Notes: generated from the letters alone by a model not told the origin. Positions 45,852-54,840 are shown, counted from the stretch's first letter. The stretch is DNA of 64,000 nucleotides from Bacteriovorax stolpii (GCA_945883845.1 CAMCYI010000001.1:1-64000), one strand, 5' to 3'. Numbers and translations are program-made.

Positions 45852-46673
45852 TTCCGCCTCTTCATCTTCTGCTTCAGTTTCCCACTCATATTTAAGAGCA
45901 TGAAGAAATAATCGATCTTCTTTTTTCCCGGCGTAGAGCTCATCTCCGAGAATAGGAAATCCCAGAAAAGAAAGTTGAGCGCGGATCTGATGACGTAATC
46001 CTGTTTCTAGTTTGATCAGAAGAAGACTTTTCCCTTCTTTCTCCATTACCTTTTTTACTTTTAGTTTGCCCGAAGTTGAATCAGGTTTCGGAATATCCGT
46101 TACTACCTGCTTGTGACCTTTCACACCAGTCGCGCGGAAAAAATGTTCATAACTTCCGTCACGATCAAAATCTCCGTTAACAATCGCCCAGTAGTACTTA
46201 CTCTTCATACGGGAAAAATCTTTGCGAAAACCATTCAGGATGCTGTCTTTCTTCGCGAGAACAATCACTCCGGACGTTTCATAGTCCAGGCGATACAAAA
46301 GCCCGCGATCGTAGTTGTCGCGATTCACAAGTAGAGTTTCCAGCTTATTTTCGCGCGAGAGAAAGTTCAGGAGCGTATCTTTATCAGAATAACAAAGTGG
46401 ATGGCAGTGAAGAAAAGGTGGCTTATGCAGAACCAGATAATCCGCAGTCTCTTGAATGATACGAGGGTCAGGGCCTTCGAAAATCGGATTGATCGCGAGA
46501 TGGTTTACGTAATCAAGTGGTAGCGAGATTAGATCTCTGGCTTCCACCTTGCGGGTTAATTGCTTGGATGAGAAATGTCGTTTGAGGACTTGTCCGGATG
46601 AGCCGAGTAAATCCTGGAGGGCCTCTTTGAGTGTTGGCCCCTCATGGAGCCATTGAAACTCGACCTTATCCAT
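45783..46673 (-). CDS. RluA-family pseudouridine synthase
   Basis: A 296-residue enzyme. The catalytic motif is LLYRLDYETSGVIVLAKK (RLD with the active Asp), with later LIKLETGLRHQIRAQLSFLG and LGDELYAG, both typical. An S4-like N-terminal part is degenerate. It isomerises uridine in rRNA or tRNA. It follows motB with no gap, so it may be transcribed with the motor genes. The C-terminal 69 bases overlap the convergent gene. Confidence 0.87.
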   Translation of the reverse strand: MDKVEFQWLHEGPTLKEALQDLLGSSGQVLKRHFSSKQLTRKVEARDLISLPLDYVNHLAINPIFEGPDPRIIQETADYLVLHKPPFLHCHPLCYSDKDTLLNFLSRENKLETLLVNRDNYDRGLLYRLDYETSGVIVLAKKDSILNGFRKDFSRMKSKYYWAIVNGDFDRDGSYEHFFRATGVKGHKQVVTDIPKPDSTSGKLKVKKVMEKEGKSLLLIKLETGLRHQIRAQLSFLGFPILGDELYAGKKEDRLFLHALKYEWETEAEDEEAELFGRFFDMNSALQMSHDMFGAF

Positions 46674-47471
46674 TTACTGGGCCTCGACCTTACGTCCTTC
46701 CGTACGAAGATCGGTCTTCTTCAAAAGAAATTCAACACGTCTGTCAGAGACTGTATTGTTCACTTTCTCCAGAGGACGTGAATCACCATAGAAAATCGTA
46801 GTAATGCGGGCCGGAGCAATCCCTCTCTGGATCATGGCCTTGGAAACGGCCAACGCACGTTCAGCTGATAAAGTATAAGCATCTATTGAAGGATTCTTCG
46901 CAGAAACTTCGCCGGCCGCTGAGTGACCTTCGATCATCACGTGCCAGGTGTTTTCTCTCATCATCTTCACGAGACGATCAAAGACCTGGATATTGATCTC
47001 ATCGATCCCAGTTGAACCTTGTCTGAACATGATCCTGTCCTTCATGCGGACATTGATACTTTCAGGCATTTCGTAGACGTTCGCACTTTCAGAGAGATCA
47101 TTTTCCACGAGCATTTTTTTAAGTTGATTAAGTTGTGCATCTGATTCGCGGTTGATCTCATGCTTATCAAGAAGACCTTCAGCCGTCAGAAACTCAATCG
47201 GAAACGGTTTTGCCGGAAGATCAGAATCAATCATCGTTGGAGCATCGTTGGGTGATTTACCAGGTCGCATGACTTCACCCGCCTTCAGCACGTTACCACC
47301 GAAAGCATTACGAAGAGATCCAATCGCTGCTTCATATTTTGCTGTCTCCGTTTTTGCAAACGAGAGAAGAAGAATGAAGAACGTCAGAAGAAGCGTACAA
47401 AGATCGGAGAATGTTGCAAGCCAGCCGGGAGCACCGGGCTTGCAGGGAGGACATTTAGGAGCGTCGGCCAT
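46674..47471 (-). CDS. motB: Flagellar motor stator MotB
   Basis: A 265-residue protein. The membrane segment WLATFSDLCTLLLTFFILLL carries the proton/sodium-binding Asp (FSD). The C-terminal OmpA domain (IEGHSAAGEV, then LSAERALAVSKAMIQRG, then FYGDSRPLE) binds peptidoglycan. It forms the stator with MotA, encoded 3 bases upstream. Confidence 0.9.
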   Translation of the reverse strand: MADAPKCPPCKPGAPGWLATFSDLCTLLLTFFILLLSFAKTETAKYEAAIGSLRNAFGGNVLKAGEVMRPGKSPNDAPTMIDSDLPAKPFPIEFLTAEGLLDKHEINRESDAQLNQLKKMLVENDLSESANVYEMPESINVRMKDRIMFRQGSTGIDEINIQVFDRLVKMMRENTWHVMIEGHSAAGEVSAKNPSIDAYTLSAERALAVSKAMIQRGIAPARITTIFYGDSRPLEKVNNTVSDRRVEFLLKKTDLRTEGRKVEAQ

Positions 47472-47474
47472 GAC

Positions 47475-48242
47475 TTACTCCTTCTTCTCTTCCGCAACAG
47501 CGCGGTCTTTCGGAGGAAGGAATGAATCAAGCTTCTCACGAATCACCCGTGGGTTTTCCCCTGCGACAATCCCGAGAACACCAGCAACAATAATATTCAT
47601 CTTCGTTGATTCCTGTTTCGAGCGCTGCTTAAGCTTCGCTGCTACCGGAATCGTGAAAACGTTGGCGAGAACTGATCCGTAGAACGTTGTGAGGAGGGCA
47701 ACGGCCATGGCGGGACCAATCGATGAAGGATCCGACATGTTCTGAAGCATCTGCACGAGACCGATCAGAGTCCCGATCATTCCGAAGGCCGGACCATCTG
47801 CGCCCATCCCTTCAAGCATATCCACACCCTTTGCGTGACGGTCTTCCATGGCTGCAATTTCCAGCGTGAGAATCGACGTGATCACTTCAGGTGGTCTGTT
47901 ATCAGCAGCAAGAGTCACAGCTTTCTTCAGAAATTTATCATTAACAGGTACTTTCTCAAGAGCGAACACGGACTCTCGACGTGCAGTCTCTGCAAGCTTC
48001 TGGATCTCATCGATCATTGCTTTTGCATCCACAGGTGTTGAGAAAATAGATTTCATGAAAGTTGTGAAAAGTGATTTCACATTTTCAATTGGCCATTTAA
48101 TAAGAGTACAGGCGACAACTCCTCCTCCTACGACCGCGATAGAGGGAGTATCGATAAAGATCGAGAGCGGAGATCCGTAAAGAATCGATCCGATGATCGA
48201 AACGATCGCGAGAACTAAACCTGCAACTGTAGAAATATCCAT
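47475..48242 (-). CDS. motA: Flagellar motor stator MotA
   Basis: A 255-residue stator protein of the MotA/PomA type with four membrane segments. The signature near residue 150 (GADGPAFGMIGTLIGLV) and the Pro residues in the last segments (FTIPVAAKL) are as in MotA. Energises flagellar rotation with MotB. No other flagellar genes are in the window. Motor genes fit a motile bacterium. Confidence 0.9.
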   Translation of the reverse strand: MDISTVAGLVLAIVSIIGSILYGSPLSIFIDTPSIAVVGGGVVACTLIKWPIENVKSLFTTFMKSIFSTPVDAKAMIDEIQKLAETARRESVFALEKVPVNDKFLKKAVTLAADNRPPEVITSILTLEIAAMEDRHAKGVDMLEGMGADGPAFGMIGTLIGLVQMLQNMSDPSSIGPAMAVALLTTFYGSVLANVFTIPVAAKLKQRSKQESTKMNIIVAGVLGIVAGENPRVIREKLDSFLPPKDRAVAEEKKE

Positions 48243-48339
48243 ATACGTTCCTCTAAAGAAAAAAATCTTATTTGGATAAAGTATCGGAATCCTGAAAATG
48301 AACTTTAAATTTTGAATTGATGGAGAAACTTAGTCAGGC

Positions 48340-48367
48340 AAAAAAAAAGCCCCGCCGAAGCAGGGCC
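48340..48367 (-). terminator. Intrinsic terminator of the small gene at 48379
   Basis: Stem GCCCTGC and GCGGGGC (one G-T pair) with a TTCG loop, then nine T in the minus direction (48340-48348). Starts about 12 bases past the stop codon and lies before motA. Confidence 0.9.
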
Positions 48368-48378
48368 CAGATTTGATA

Positions 48379-48594
48379 TTATTTTTCGTTATCCATGAGC
48401 ATGGTTGAATCAATGTAGGTCAACATCGCTGCACGAAGGTCTTCAAGAGAGATGTCCTGGTCAGGTGACTGACCTTTAAAGATCTCTTCTTTGATCATTT
48501 CAATCGGGAATCCTGTCATTTTAGCTAATACTTCCAAGCTAACTTTCCCTGTTTTTTCGTCATGGCCATTCGTGGCCAGGCTTTCCATTGTCAT
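48379..48594 (-). CDS. Small hypothetical protein, 71 residues
   Basis: An acidic small helical protein (EVLAKMTGFPIEMIKEEIF, then ISLEDLRAAMLTYIDS). The ATG at 48594 has AGGGAG upstream. A segment VSLEVLAKMTGFPIEMI could be a short helix-turn-helix. Followed by a strong terminator, so it forms its own short transcript. Family not recognised. Confidence 0.65.
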   Translation of the reverse strand: MTMESLATNGHDEKTGKVSLEVLAKMTGFPIEMIKEEIFKGQSPDQDISLEDLRAAMLTYIDSTMLMDNEK

Positions 48595-48748
48595 TCTAGA
48601 CTCCCTGAAATTAAGCTAATCAAATCCATAGAATAGCGAGTTGCCTGAAGCATATCGACTGACCAAAACCAAAGTCAATCTAAGCTCTGGTTAATGTAAG
48701 ACGATGTTAGTTATCACTTGAGAAAACTGATCCAACTATCGAGAAATA

Positions 48749-49924
48749 TTATTTTTTTGAAGTGTATCCCGGGGACTTAAGCAATGTTAGAAAGCTCGAA
48801 ACCTTGTCCTCCATCTCCTGAAACTCAAGAACTGGCCTTGATAAAAGGGTAATTCCTCCACCCGCAGCATAGCGCCAGAGTCTGTCCCCTACAGCTACCT
48901 GTGCTGTACGTATATTGATGTTGCCCATTTTTCGATCATCTATACAAAGAAGAGTTGAACCCGAGTAAAGGCCTCGCTGATAACGTTCAACTTCCAGAAG
49001 AATTTCCATCACTCTTTTCTTCGGAGCACCGGTGATACTTCCTCCAGGGAAAAGACACTCCATCACTTTTAAGAGTGAAATTTTATTCTCAAGCTTCACG
49101 CTAAGAAGTGAATACTGATGAAGAAGACCGGGAACACAAAGTGGAGCTTTGAGTTTGTGAACTCTCGCACGCGGATACTCGAGACGATTCAGATCATTCC
49201 GGAGGAGATCTGTGATCATAATCAGCTCACCCTCTTCTTTCTTATCATTTTTTAATTTTTTCCAGTCGGCAGCGAATGATCCCTTTCTTCTCAGCGTCCC
49301 CTTGATCGGCATCGTGAAGATTTCATCTTTACGGTACTGAAAGAGACACTCCGGTGAGTTCGAGAGAATCATCTCATCGCCGTAGTAAGTGGCGTGAGCA
49401 TAGGCACCGAGACCCTTACGGGTGAAAAAGAAATCCATGATGTCTCTTGGATCGAGCATGTCTTCGGTTTCAAATTCAAATGGATACGTAAGGTTCACCT
49501 GATAGGCATGGCCATCAAGGAGTCGCTCCTGAATATGGTTAAAAGCTTCTTTGTATTCGGTCCAGCTCGGTCGCTCTAAACTCTTGAGCTTGATATTTTC
49601 AAGGCGCACTCTTGAAGGTGCTTTTTTCCATGAACGTCTTTCGTACTCAATCTCAACAACAAGGGGAACATCCTCACCTACCGTGTGACTAAGACCCATG
49701 AGGATCAAACCAAACTCGTAATGAAAATGATAGACCTTCGGATGAGGAACGCTTTCCTGCAAACTGGTCTGCTCAAGTGCCTTCATAAATAAATGAAACG
49801 GATAGATTTCCGCATAACCCGTAATCAGGTTCAGGCGAGTTTTGCGATAATAGATATAGGCAGACGAGGCGTCGTTAAGCTCGAGAAATTTTGAATCGTT
49901 CCAGCGAAAGCGGGAGAAAATCAC
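48749..49924 (-). CDS. pabB: Aminodeoxychorismate synthase component I (PabB-like)
   Basis: A 391-residue chorismate-binding enzyme. The motif PIKGTLRRKG is followed by KEEGELIMITDLLRNDLNR, and the Gly-rich GGSITGAPKKRVMEI and LYSGSTLL motifs of the anthranilate/aminodeoxychorismate synthase family are clear. It gives 4-amino-4-deoxychorismate for folate, or anthranilate; the short N-terminal domain favours PabB. It starts 2 bases after dnaB, so it is likely transcribed with it. No pabA or pabC in the window. Confidence 0.87.
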   Translation of the reverse strand: MIFSRFRWNDSKFLELNDASSAYIYYRKTRLNLITGYAEIYPFHLFMKALEQTSLQESVPHPKVYHFHYEFGLILMGLSHTVGEDVPLVVEIEYERRSWKKAPSRVRLENIKLKSLERPSWTEYKEAFNHIQERLLDGHAYQVNLTYPFEFETEDMLDPRDIMDFFFTRKGLGAYAHATYYGDEMILSNSPECLFQYRKDEIFTMPIKGTLRRKGSFAADWKKLKNDKKEEGELIMITDLLRNDLNRLEYPRARVHKLKAPLCVPGLLHQYSLLSVKLENKISLLKVMECLFPGGSITGAPKKRVMEILLEVERYQRGLYSGSTLLCIDDRKMGNINIRTAQVAVGDRLWRYAAGGGITLLSRPVLEFQEMEDKVSSFLTLLKSPGYTSKK

Positions 49925-49926
49925 TT

Positions 49927-51273
49927 TTACTTCTCTGGCCGACTGAACTCGAGGTCAGCAAATTTAGTTTGAGATCCGATCCAGGCGAGTTCAACAGTTC
50001 CGGGTTCACCGTTACGGTTTTTAGCCACGATGATTTCTGCGATGCCTTTCTTCGAGGTGTTTTCATCGTAATAGTCCTCACGGTGAATCAGGACCACGAT
50101 GTTGGCATCCTGCTCGAGGGAACCGGACTCACGGAGATCCTGAAGCTGAGGTTTTCTGTCGGTACGAGATGTAGCAGAACGGTTGAGCTGGGAAAGAACC
50201 ACAACAGGAATCTCAAGTTCGTTGGCGAGCATTTTGAGTGTTCTAGAAAGCTCTGCGATCTCCTGTTCACGGGATTGCTTCTTCATGTGAATAGGCATCA
50301 GGCCGATGTAATCGATGACGATCATCGCAAGCCCACGCTCTGCTTTGATCTTACGGCAATATGACCGGATATCGATCACGTTGGTAGAACCATTATCATT
50401 GATATAGATGGGAAGATTCGAGAGTCTCTGAATAGCACCAGAGATCGATCTCAGATCCATTTCGTTAAAGTCTTTAGTTTTAAGCTTTCTGCCGTCTATA
50501 GCGGCTTCTGAGGCCAGTAGACGCATGGAAAGTTCAGCGTACATCATCTCATATGAAAAGATCGCTACAGGCAGCTGTGTGTGTTTGGCAGCAGCAACGG
50601 CCCAGTTCATCGCGAGTGCAGTTTTACCCATCCCGGGACGGGCCGCGATAATGATCAACTGACCAGGCTGAAGTCCAAGAAGACGTGCATCGAGTGACTT
50701 GAATCCTGTCGGAACACCTGTGATCTCCCCTTTCGCCCGGGCTGGTTGCTCGAGATCCTTGAGGTTTTCATAGAGGGCCTCTTTCAAGGTCATCATCTTA
50801 TTATTTTTTGTCTGGGAAGTGAGCTTGAAAAAACTTGATTCAACATCCTGAAGGAAAGTTTCAATGTCCCCGGTGAAATGTGTTCCCGACTGCATGATCC
50901 TTGTGGCCGTTCTCACCACTTCACGCAGAACTGATTTCTGCTTAATCATTTTTCCGTAGTACTCAACGTTCGCACTAGATCCGATCTCGTCACAGATGGT
51001 GACCAGAGCGCCCTGTCCGCCAATACGCTCAAGCTTGCCGTGATCATTCAGGCGGGAAGAAACCGTCACGATGTCGAAAGGCATGCTCTCGAGGTGAAGA
51101 TCCCTAATCGACTGAAAAATAATGCTGTATTGTGGATGATAGAAATCATCTGGGAGAAGACCTACGTCAGAGATTTCATCCAGACTGGAATTGTCGATAA
51201 GAAGACAGCCTAAAAGGGCCTTCTCAGCGGCAATGTCATGCGGAAGTTCTTGTGACGATCCAGGTTGAGACAT
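49927..51273 (-). CDS. dnaB: Replicative DNA helicase
   Basis: A 448-residue DnaB. The N-terminal helical domain begins PHDIAAEKALLGCLL. The ATPase has Walker A ARPGMGKTALAM, Walker B MIVIDYIGLM and the C-terminal REQEIAELSRTLK and QLQDLRESGSLEQDANIV. It unwinds DNA at the replication fork as a hexamer. It follows rplI, as is common, after a terminator hairpin. Confidence 0.97.
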   Translation of the reverse strand: MSQPGSSQELPHDIAAEKALLGCLLIDNSSLDEISDVGLLPDDFYHPQYSIIFQSIRDLHLESMPFDIVTVSSRLNDHGKLERIGGQGALVTICDEIGSSANVEYYGKMIKQKSVLREVVRTATRIMQSGTHFTGDIETFLQDVESSFFKLTSQTKNNKMMTLKEALYENLKDLEQPARAKGEITGVPTGFKSLDARLLGLQPGQLIIIAARPGMGKTALAMNWAVAAAKHTQLPVAIFSYEMMYAELSMRLLASEAAIDGRKLKTKDFNEMDLRSISGAIQRLSNLPIYINDNGSTNVIDIRSYCRKIKAERGLAMIVIDYIGLMPIHMKKQSREQEIAELSRTLKMLANELEIPVVVLSQLNRSATSRTDRKPQLQDLRESGSLEQDANIVVLIHREDYYDENTSKKGIAEIIVAKNRNGEPGTVELAWIGSQTKFADLEFSRPEK

Positions 51274-51295
51274 GTTCTATCCTTGAAGACTGAAG

Positions 51296-51328
51296 AAAAA
51301 AAGCGGGAGCACGAAGCTCCCGCTTTTT
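51296..51328 (-). terminator. Intrinsic terminator between rplI and dnaB
   Basis: Ten-pair stem AAGCGGGAGC and GCTCCCGCTT with a five-base loop, followed by seven T (51296-51302). Sits 11 bases past the rplI stop and 23 bases before dnaB, so it may separate or attenuate the two. Confidence 0.9.
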
Positions 51329-51338
51329 AAAAAAGAGA

Positions 51339-51911
51339 TTACTCTTCGTTTGCAGCAGCTTCTGCAGCAGCAGCAGCTTCAACCTTAGCGGCTTCAGCTT
51401 TAGCTTTTTTCTCAGCATTTCTGCGTTGAGCTTCTTCCTGTGCTTTCTTCAGCTCTTCTGCCATAGCAGCGCTGATGTTCACTTTCAGGTTGAATGTAGC
51501 AGAAACGTCAGCAAAGAGTTTTGCTTTAACTTCGTATGTACCGAGTGACTTGATAGAGCCATCAACAGTAAGGAGACGACGCTCAACTGTGATTCCCATT
51601 TTCTCAAGTTCTTTTGCGATTTCTGAAGATGTAACTGCACCGAAGAGACGACCGTTTGTTCCCACTTTTTTGATGAGTTCAACAGTAACACCTTCGAGTT
51701 TCTTCTTAACAGCAAGAGCAGCATCTCTCTCAGCGGCAATTTTTTTGCCGAGAGCTTTTTGCTTGTCTTTGAGAACGTTAGAGTTCTTGTCATCCGCGAT
51801 CATCGCGAATTTTCTTGGCAAGAGATAGTTGCGGGCGAAACCGGCAGAAACGTTAACGATTTCTCCGATGGTGCCGAGGGCCTTAACTTTTTCAGTAAGG
51901 ATGACTTTCAT
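51339..51911 (-). CDS. rplI: 50S ribosomal protein L9 with Ala-rich extension
   Basis: A 190-residue L9. The first part is typical (MKVILTEKVKALGTIGEIV, then GFARNYLLPR), joined by the long helix to the C-terminal domain. About 40 extra residues follow (ELKKAQEEAQRRNAEKKAKA, then a run of Ala and Glu), a charged helix not in most L9 proteins, which are near 150 residues. Third in the S6/S18 gene group. Confidence 0.95.
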   Translation of the reverse strand: MKVILTEKVKALGTIGEIVNVSAGFARNYLLPRKFAMIADDKNSNVLKDKQKALGKKIAAERDAALAVKKKLEGVTVELIKKVGTNGRLFGAVTSSEIAKELEKMGITVERRLLTVDGSIKSLGTYEVKAKLFADVSATFNLKVNISAAMAEELKKAQEEAQRRNAEKKAKAEAAKVEAAAAAEAAANEE

Positions 51912-51926
51912 ATTATTCTCCTAAAA

Positions 51927-52901
51927 TTATTCAATGTTCTTTTTTACAAAATACTTTCTAAAATCAAACCAGTTGTCGAACAAACCTGCCGCAGCGATGA
52001 GATAGTTGGCGAGAAAAATTACCACCATGACAATCAACGTGCGGAAGAAACCCATGATCCCGAGAAAAGAAAGAAGGTCACTAAAAACACCAAAACCCTG
52101 GAAGAAATAAAAGATTCCCAGACATTTGATGATTGTGAGCCCCCAGTTTTCAAAACTCGCCCCGAAGTCCTGACCCCATACTGCAAGAACAAGTCCCGCA
52201 ACGAGAATAAGAACAAAGGCAAAAGGTACCTTAAAGTTCAGGAGCACCCGTTCAGAGAACGGATAATCATTAGCACTCAGAAGAAGCCTGCGGCTCTTCA
52301 GAACCAGGAACATGTTAAACCAGAGCATGATGAAAACACCGATGAAGAAGTAACTCGGGAAAGACTGCATGACTTCTTTCGCTAACAGATCAGGACGATC
52401 CAGGAGCTGAAGGACGTTCACAGAATCTTTCTCTTCACTCTGCTCGATGATTTTCTTTTGCTCGGCAATCTTGTCCGAACTTTTTTCAATCTGCTGAACG
52501 ATGAACTGCTCAGTGGAAAGGTTGGTCGACCTGATCGTCAAAGTCAGTGCCACTGAAACCAGAGCGATGAAGCCCAGGCCAAAGATGACAAGACCTTTGA
52601 TCGGATGCACTCCCCGGAGGACGATTTCCGCGATCGAGAGACCAAACAGAAGAACACAAAAGTAGAAACCGAACAACGTCAGGTCACGATAGAGGAATGC
52701 GGCGAAAGCAAAGCTTGCGACGAGACCCATCAGACCAACGAGGAAACCTTTCGTGCGGCCATATAAAATAACCGCGAGGGCCAGAGGAAACGGGGCGAAC
52801 ACTGACATGATGAAACTGATACACAAAATCACCGAAGACACCCCCAAGAGGAGCAGTCTTCCGTTAGACAGTTGTGGTGGTTGCAGCACTTGCGTGTTCA
52901 T
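51927..52901 (-). CDS. DUF2232-like membrane protein
   Basis: About 324 residues with around seven membrane segments (VILCISFIMSVFAPFPLALA, FLVGLMGLVASFAFAA, and so on) and a short coiled-coil-like loop (QQIEKSSDKIAEQKKIIEQ). Position between rpsR and rplI, the number of membrane segments and the length fit the YybS/DUF2232 proteins found at this place in many bacteria. The function is unknown. The ATG at 52901 is my choice; the longer frame overlaps the S6-S18 gene. Confidence 0.7.
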   Translation of the reverse strand: MNTQVLQPPQLSNGRLLLLGVSSVILCISFIMSVFAPFPLALAVILYGRTKGFLVGLMGLVASFAFAAFLYRDLTLFGFYFCVLLFGLSIAEIVLRGVHPIKGLVIFGLGFIALVSVALTLTIRSTNLSTEQFIVQQIEKSSDKIAEQKKIIEQSEEKDSVNVLQLLDRPDLLAKEVMQSFPSYFFIGVFIMLWFNMFLVLKSRRLLLSANDYPFSERVLLNFKVPFAFVLILVAGLVLAVWGQDFGASFENWGLTIIKCLGIFYFFQGFGVFSDLLSFLGIMGFFRTLIVMVVIFLANYLIAAAGLFDNWFDFRKYFVKKNIE

Positions 52902-52920
52902 AATGTTCGTTCGTGCCTGA

Positions 52921-53541
52921 TTATCTAGCTGTGTCGTTAGACTGGTAGCTGATAAGGAGCATGTTACGACCGCGCTTGATAGACTCATTTGCACGACGTT
53001 GGAACGTCGGAGTGAGGCCAGTGATGCGCGCTGGAGAAATTTTTCCGAACTCGTTTACGAGCCAGCTGTAAGACTTAGGATCTTTCCAGTCTGGAGCAGT
53101 TTTCGTAGCTGAGAAGTAACAAGACTTGCGCTTAGAGTGCATTTTTTTGTCTTTGTCTTCGCCGCCGCCGTAGCCACCTTCATCATCAACGTCGCCTGTA
53201 GCTTGTGAGTGATTTGGGTTTTTGTAATTCTTAACGATGTTAGCTTGGTCTTTATCGTCACCGAGTTTTACGATGATGTAACGAACCATAGACTCGTTAA
53301 TACGGAACTTACGCTCGATCTCTGCGTTGAGATTGCCTGCACCCTTGTACATAAAGTAATGGTAAGCGCCTTTCTTAAGGCCGGCTTCAGTCTGTTGAGC
53401 AAAAGATTTTACTCCCCATGAATCGTTGACGAGAACTTCGCCGCCTAAAGACTTGAGAGAATCTGTGATAGCAGCTTTCACTGAGTTCACTGCTTCTTCA
53501 GATGCGTCTGGGCGAACGACAAATGCCGTTTCGTAGATCAT
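52921..53541 (-). CDS. Ribosomal protein S6-S18 fusion
   Basis: A single 206-residue frame without a stop. Residues 1 to about 100 are S6 (MIYETAFVVRPDASEE, then GAYHYFMYKGAGN and INESMVRYIIVKL). A linker of about 30 residues (TGDVDDEGGYGGGEDKDKK) follows. Residues 134-206 are a full S18 (KRKSCYFSATKTA, then PARITGLTPTFQRRA and IKRGRNMLLISY). In other bacteria rpsF and rpsR are separate genes, and the proteins bind each other on the 30S platform. The ATG at 53541 has AGGAGGAAAT upstream. An internal ATG at 53142, at the S18 part, has no ribosome site. Confidence 0.9.
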   Translation of the reverse strand: MIYETAFVVRPDASEEAVNSVKAAITDSLKSLGGEVLVNDSWGVKSFAQQTEAGLKKGAYHYFMYKGAGNLNAEIERKFRINESMVRYIIVKLGDDKDQANIVKNYKNPNHSQATGDVDDEGGYGGGEDKDKKMHSKRKSCYFSATKTAPDWKDPKSYSWLVNEFGKISPARITGLTPTFQRRANESIKRGRNMLLISYQSNDTAR

Positions 53542-53563
53542 ATTTCCTCCTGGATATATAGCC

Positions 53564-53664
53564 CATGACGTAAGTGCCATGAGCGAGAATCAAATATGTT
53601 TTAAATGAATGTCCGCAGGAAGGTAACATAGCGGGGAATGTGCGTCCAAAGCTTTCTCCCCTGC
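53564..53664 (-). promoter_or_regulatory. Candidate structured rpsF leader
   Basis: Upstream of the S6-S18 gene, in the transcript direction, are two hairpins: GCAGGGGA with TCCCCGC (53631-53664) and CATGGC with GTCATG (53564-53581), the latter just before the ribosome site. In several bacteria the S6:S18 pair binds such a leader, with a bulged CCG, to control its own synthesis. Here CCG is at the end of the first stem. A role is only inferred. The rest of the 53582-53916 stretch (335 bases) has no gene. Confidence 0.3.
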
Positions 53665-53916
53665 GCTCCGGCAAAGGTTAGAAGCCATCATGAAATTTTA
53701 AGAGGTTACCAGATAATGACAAGCCGAGTCAGCCGTTAATTTATTCCTCGGATAGGTCAAAGGTAGAGCTATTTTCTCGAGGACGATCATGAGGCGAAGC
53801 TCAAAAACTCTAAGGAAACAAACTGTAAAAGTTTTTGACGGCCTTGTAAAAAATTCATCCGGCGCCTTTGCCAAAAGAGAGTCGAGGCATAATTTAAGGA
53901 TCATATAGGAGCTCAC

Positions 53917-54840
53917 ATGAACGCCTCTACAACTTTTGTCCTCGCCTGCCTTCTGCTTGTCTCTTGTTCTAAACAGAGTAAGCCTGAAGATAAATCTCAA
54001 CAGGTGAGGCAGATAAAAAACACTGAATCTACTATTTCTAAAGATGCTGAAGATGAATTACATAAAGAACTTCATGAAGAAGTCAGCAAAGAGGCACGCG
54101 AAAATAAATTTATTGAAATCGTTAAGGCCAAGGCCGAAACAGGTCAACGCATGAATGCGAAAGTTCTGAAGGCTAGAGCATATCTTGCTGCTTATCACTT
54201 TGATCTCTGGAACGGTTCGGGTAAGAAAGGTGAAAGAGAGAAAAGAGAATCACTTTTCTCTGAACCGGCCGCAGAATTCATGGAAAAAATCCAGCGTCTG
54301 ACAAAAAAATTTGATGTGAATAAAATCAGCCCGATGATGGATATCAAAGTTCAGAACGATGAGTTCGCTTACTATGCTCTTTCAATTGCTGCTTTCGAGT
54401 CAGTTGATTTTAAACGTGTGATCGAAAGTGTCTTTAAAGCTGAGCGTGAAAATGGTGTGATTGAAGGTCACTCTGAGGCACTCATTCGCGGCGAGAACAA
54501 AGAAGCCATTTTTGAACTGATGAAAGCTCGAGTGAATATCCTTGCAGCACTTGCTCTTAAAACTTTGGTTGTGGATTCGAGTGTTTCGATCGACCAACAT
54601 GTCATTGGTCTCGTTTCAACGACAAGCTTTAACAAACTGAAGAAACTCGATGTGCCTGAAATTTTAAAAAACAATTCGCAGGCCTTGAGCCTTCTTCAGG
54701 CAGCGAATACAACGAAGTACTATCTTGATTCTTTGGGAATCAAAATGGGCCTCGAGAAAAATCTCAAGAAGGCTTTCCGCAAAGTAAGTTCTAGTGAAAA
54801 ACCTGAAATTCATGCGGAGATCGCGAAACTGATGCTCTAA
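53917..54840 (+). CDS. Lipoprotein of unknown function, 307 residues
   Basis: Signal with lipobox LLVSCSK (Cys at about residue 17), then an acidic/basic helical stretch (DAEDELHKELHEEVSKE) that may form a coiled coil, and a helical body (AFESVDFKRVIESVFKAE). No family recognised. GGAG lies before the ATG. Its stop codon overlaps that of the convergent RNase G gene. Confidence 0.7.
   Translation: MNASTTFVLACLLLVSCSKQSKPEDKSQQVRQIKNTESTISKDAEDELHKELHEEVSKEARENKFIEIVKAKAETGQRMNAKVLKARAYLAAYHFDLWNGSGKKGEREKRESLFSEPAAEFMEKIQRLTKKFDVNKISPMMDIKVQNDEFAYYALSIAAFESVDFKRVIESVFKAERENGVIEGHSEALIRGENKEAIFELMKARVNILAALALKTLVVDSSVSIDQHVIGLVSTTSFNKLKKLDVPEILKNNSQALSLLQAANTTKYYLDSLGIKMGLEKNLKKAFRKVSSSEKPEIHAEIAKLML

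Noticed and set aside
52902..52994. Longer start of the DUF2232-like gene at 52994
   Set aside because: It would overlap the S6-S18 gene by 74 bases, and the extra residues have no hydrophobic or family pattern.
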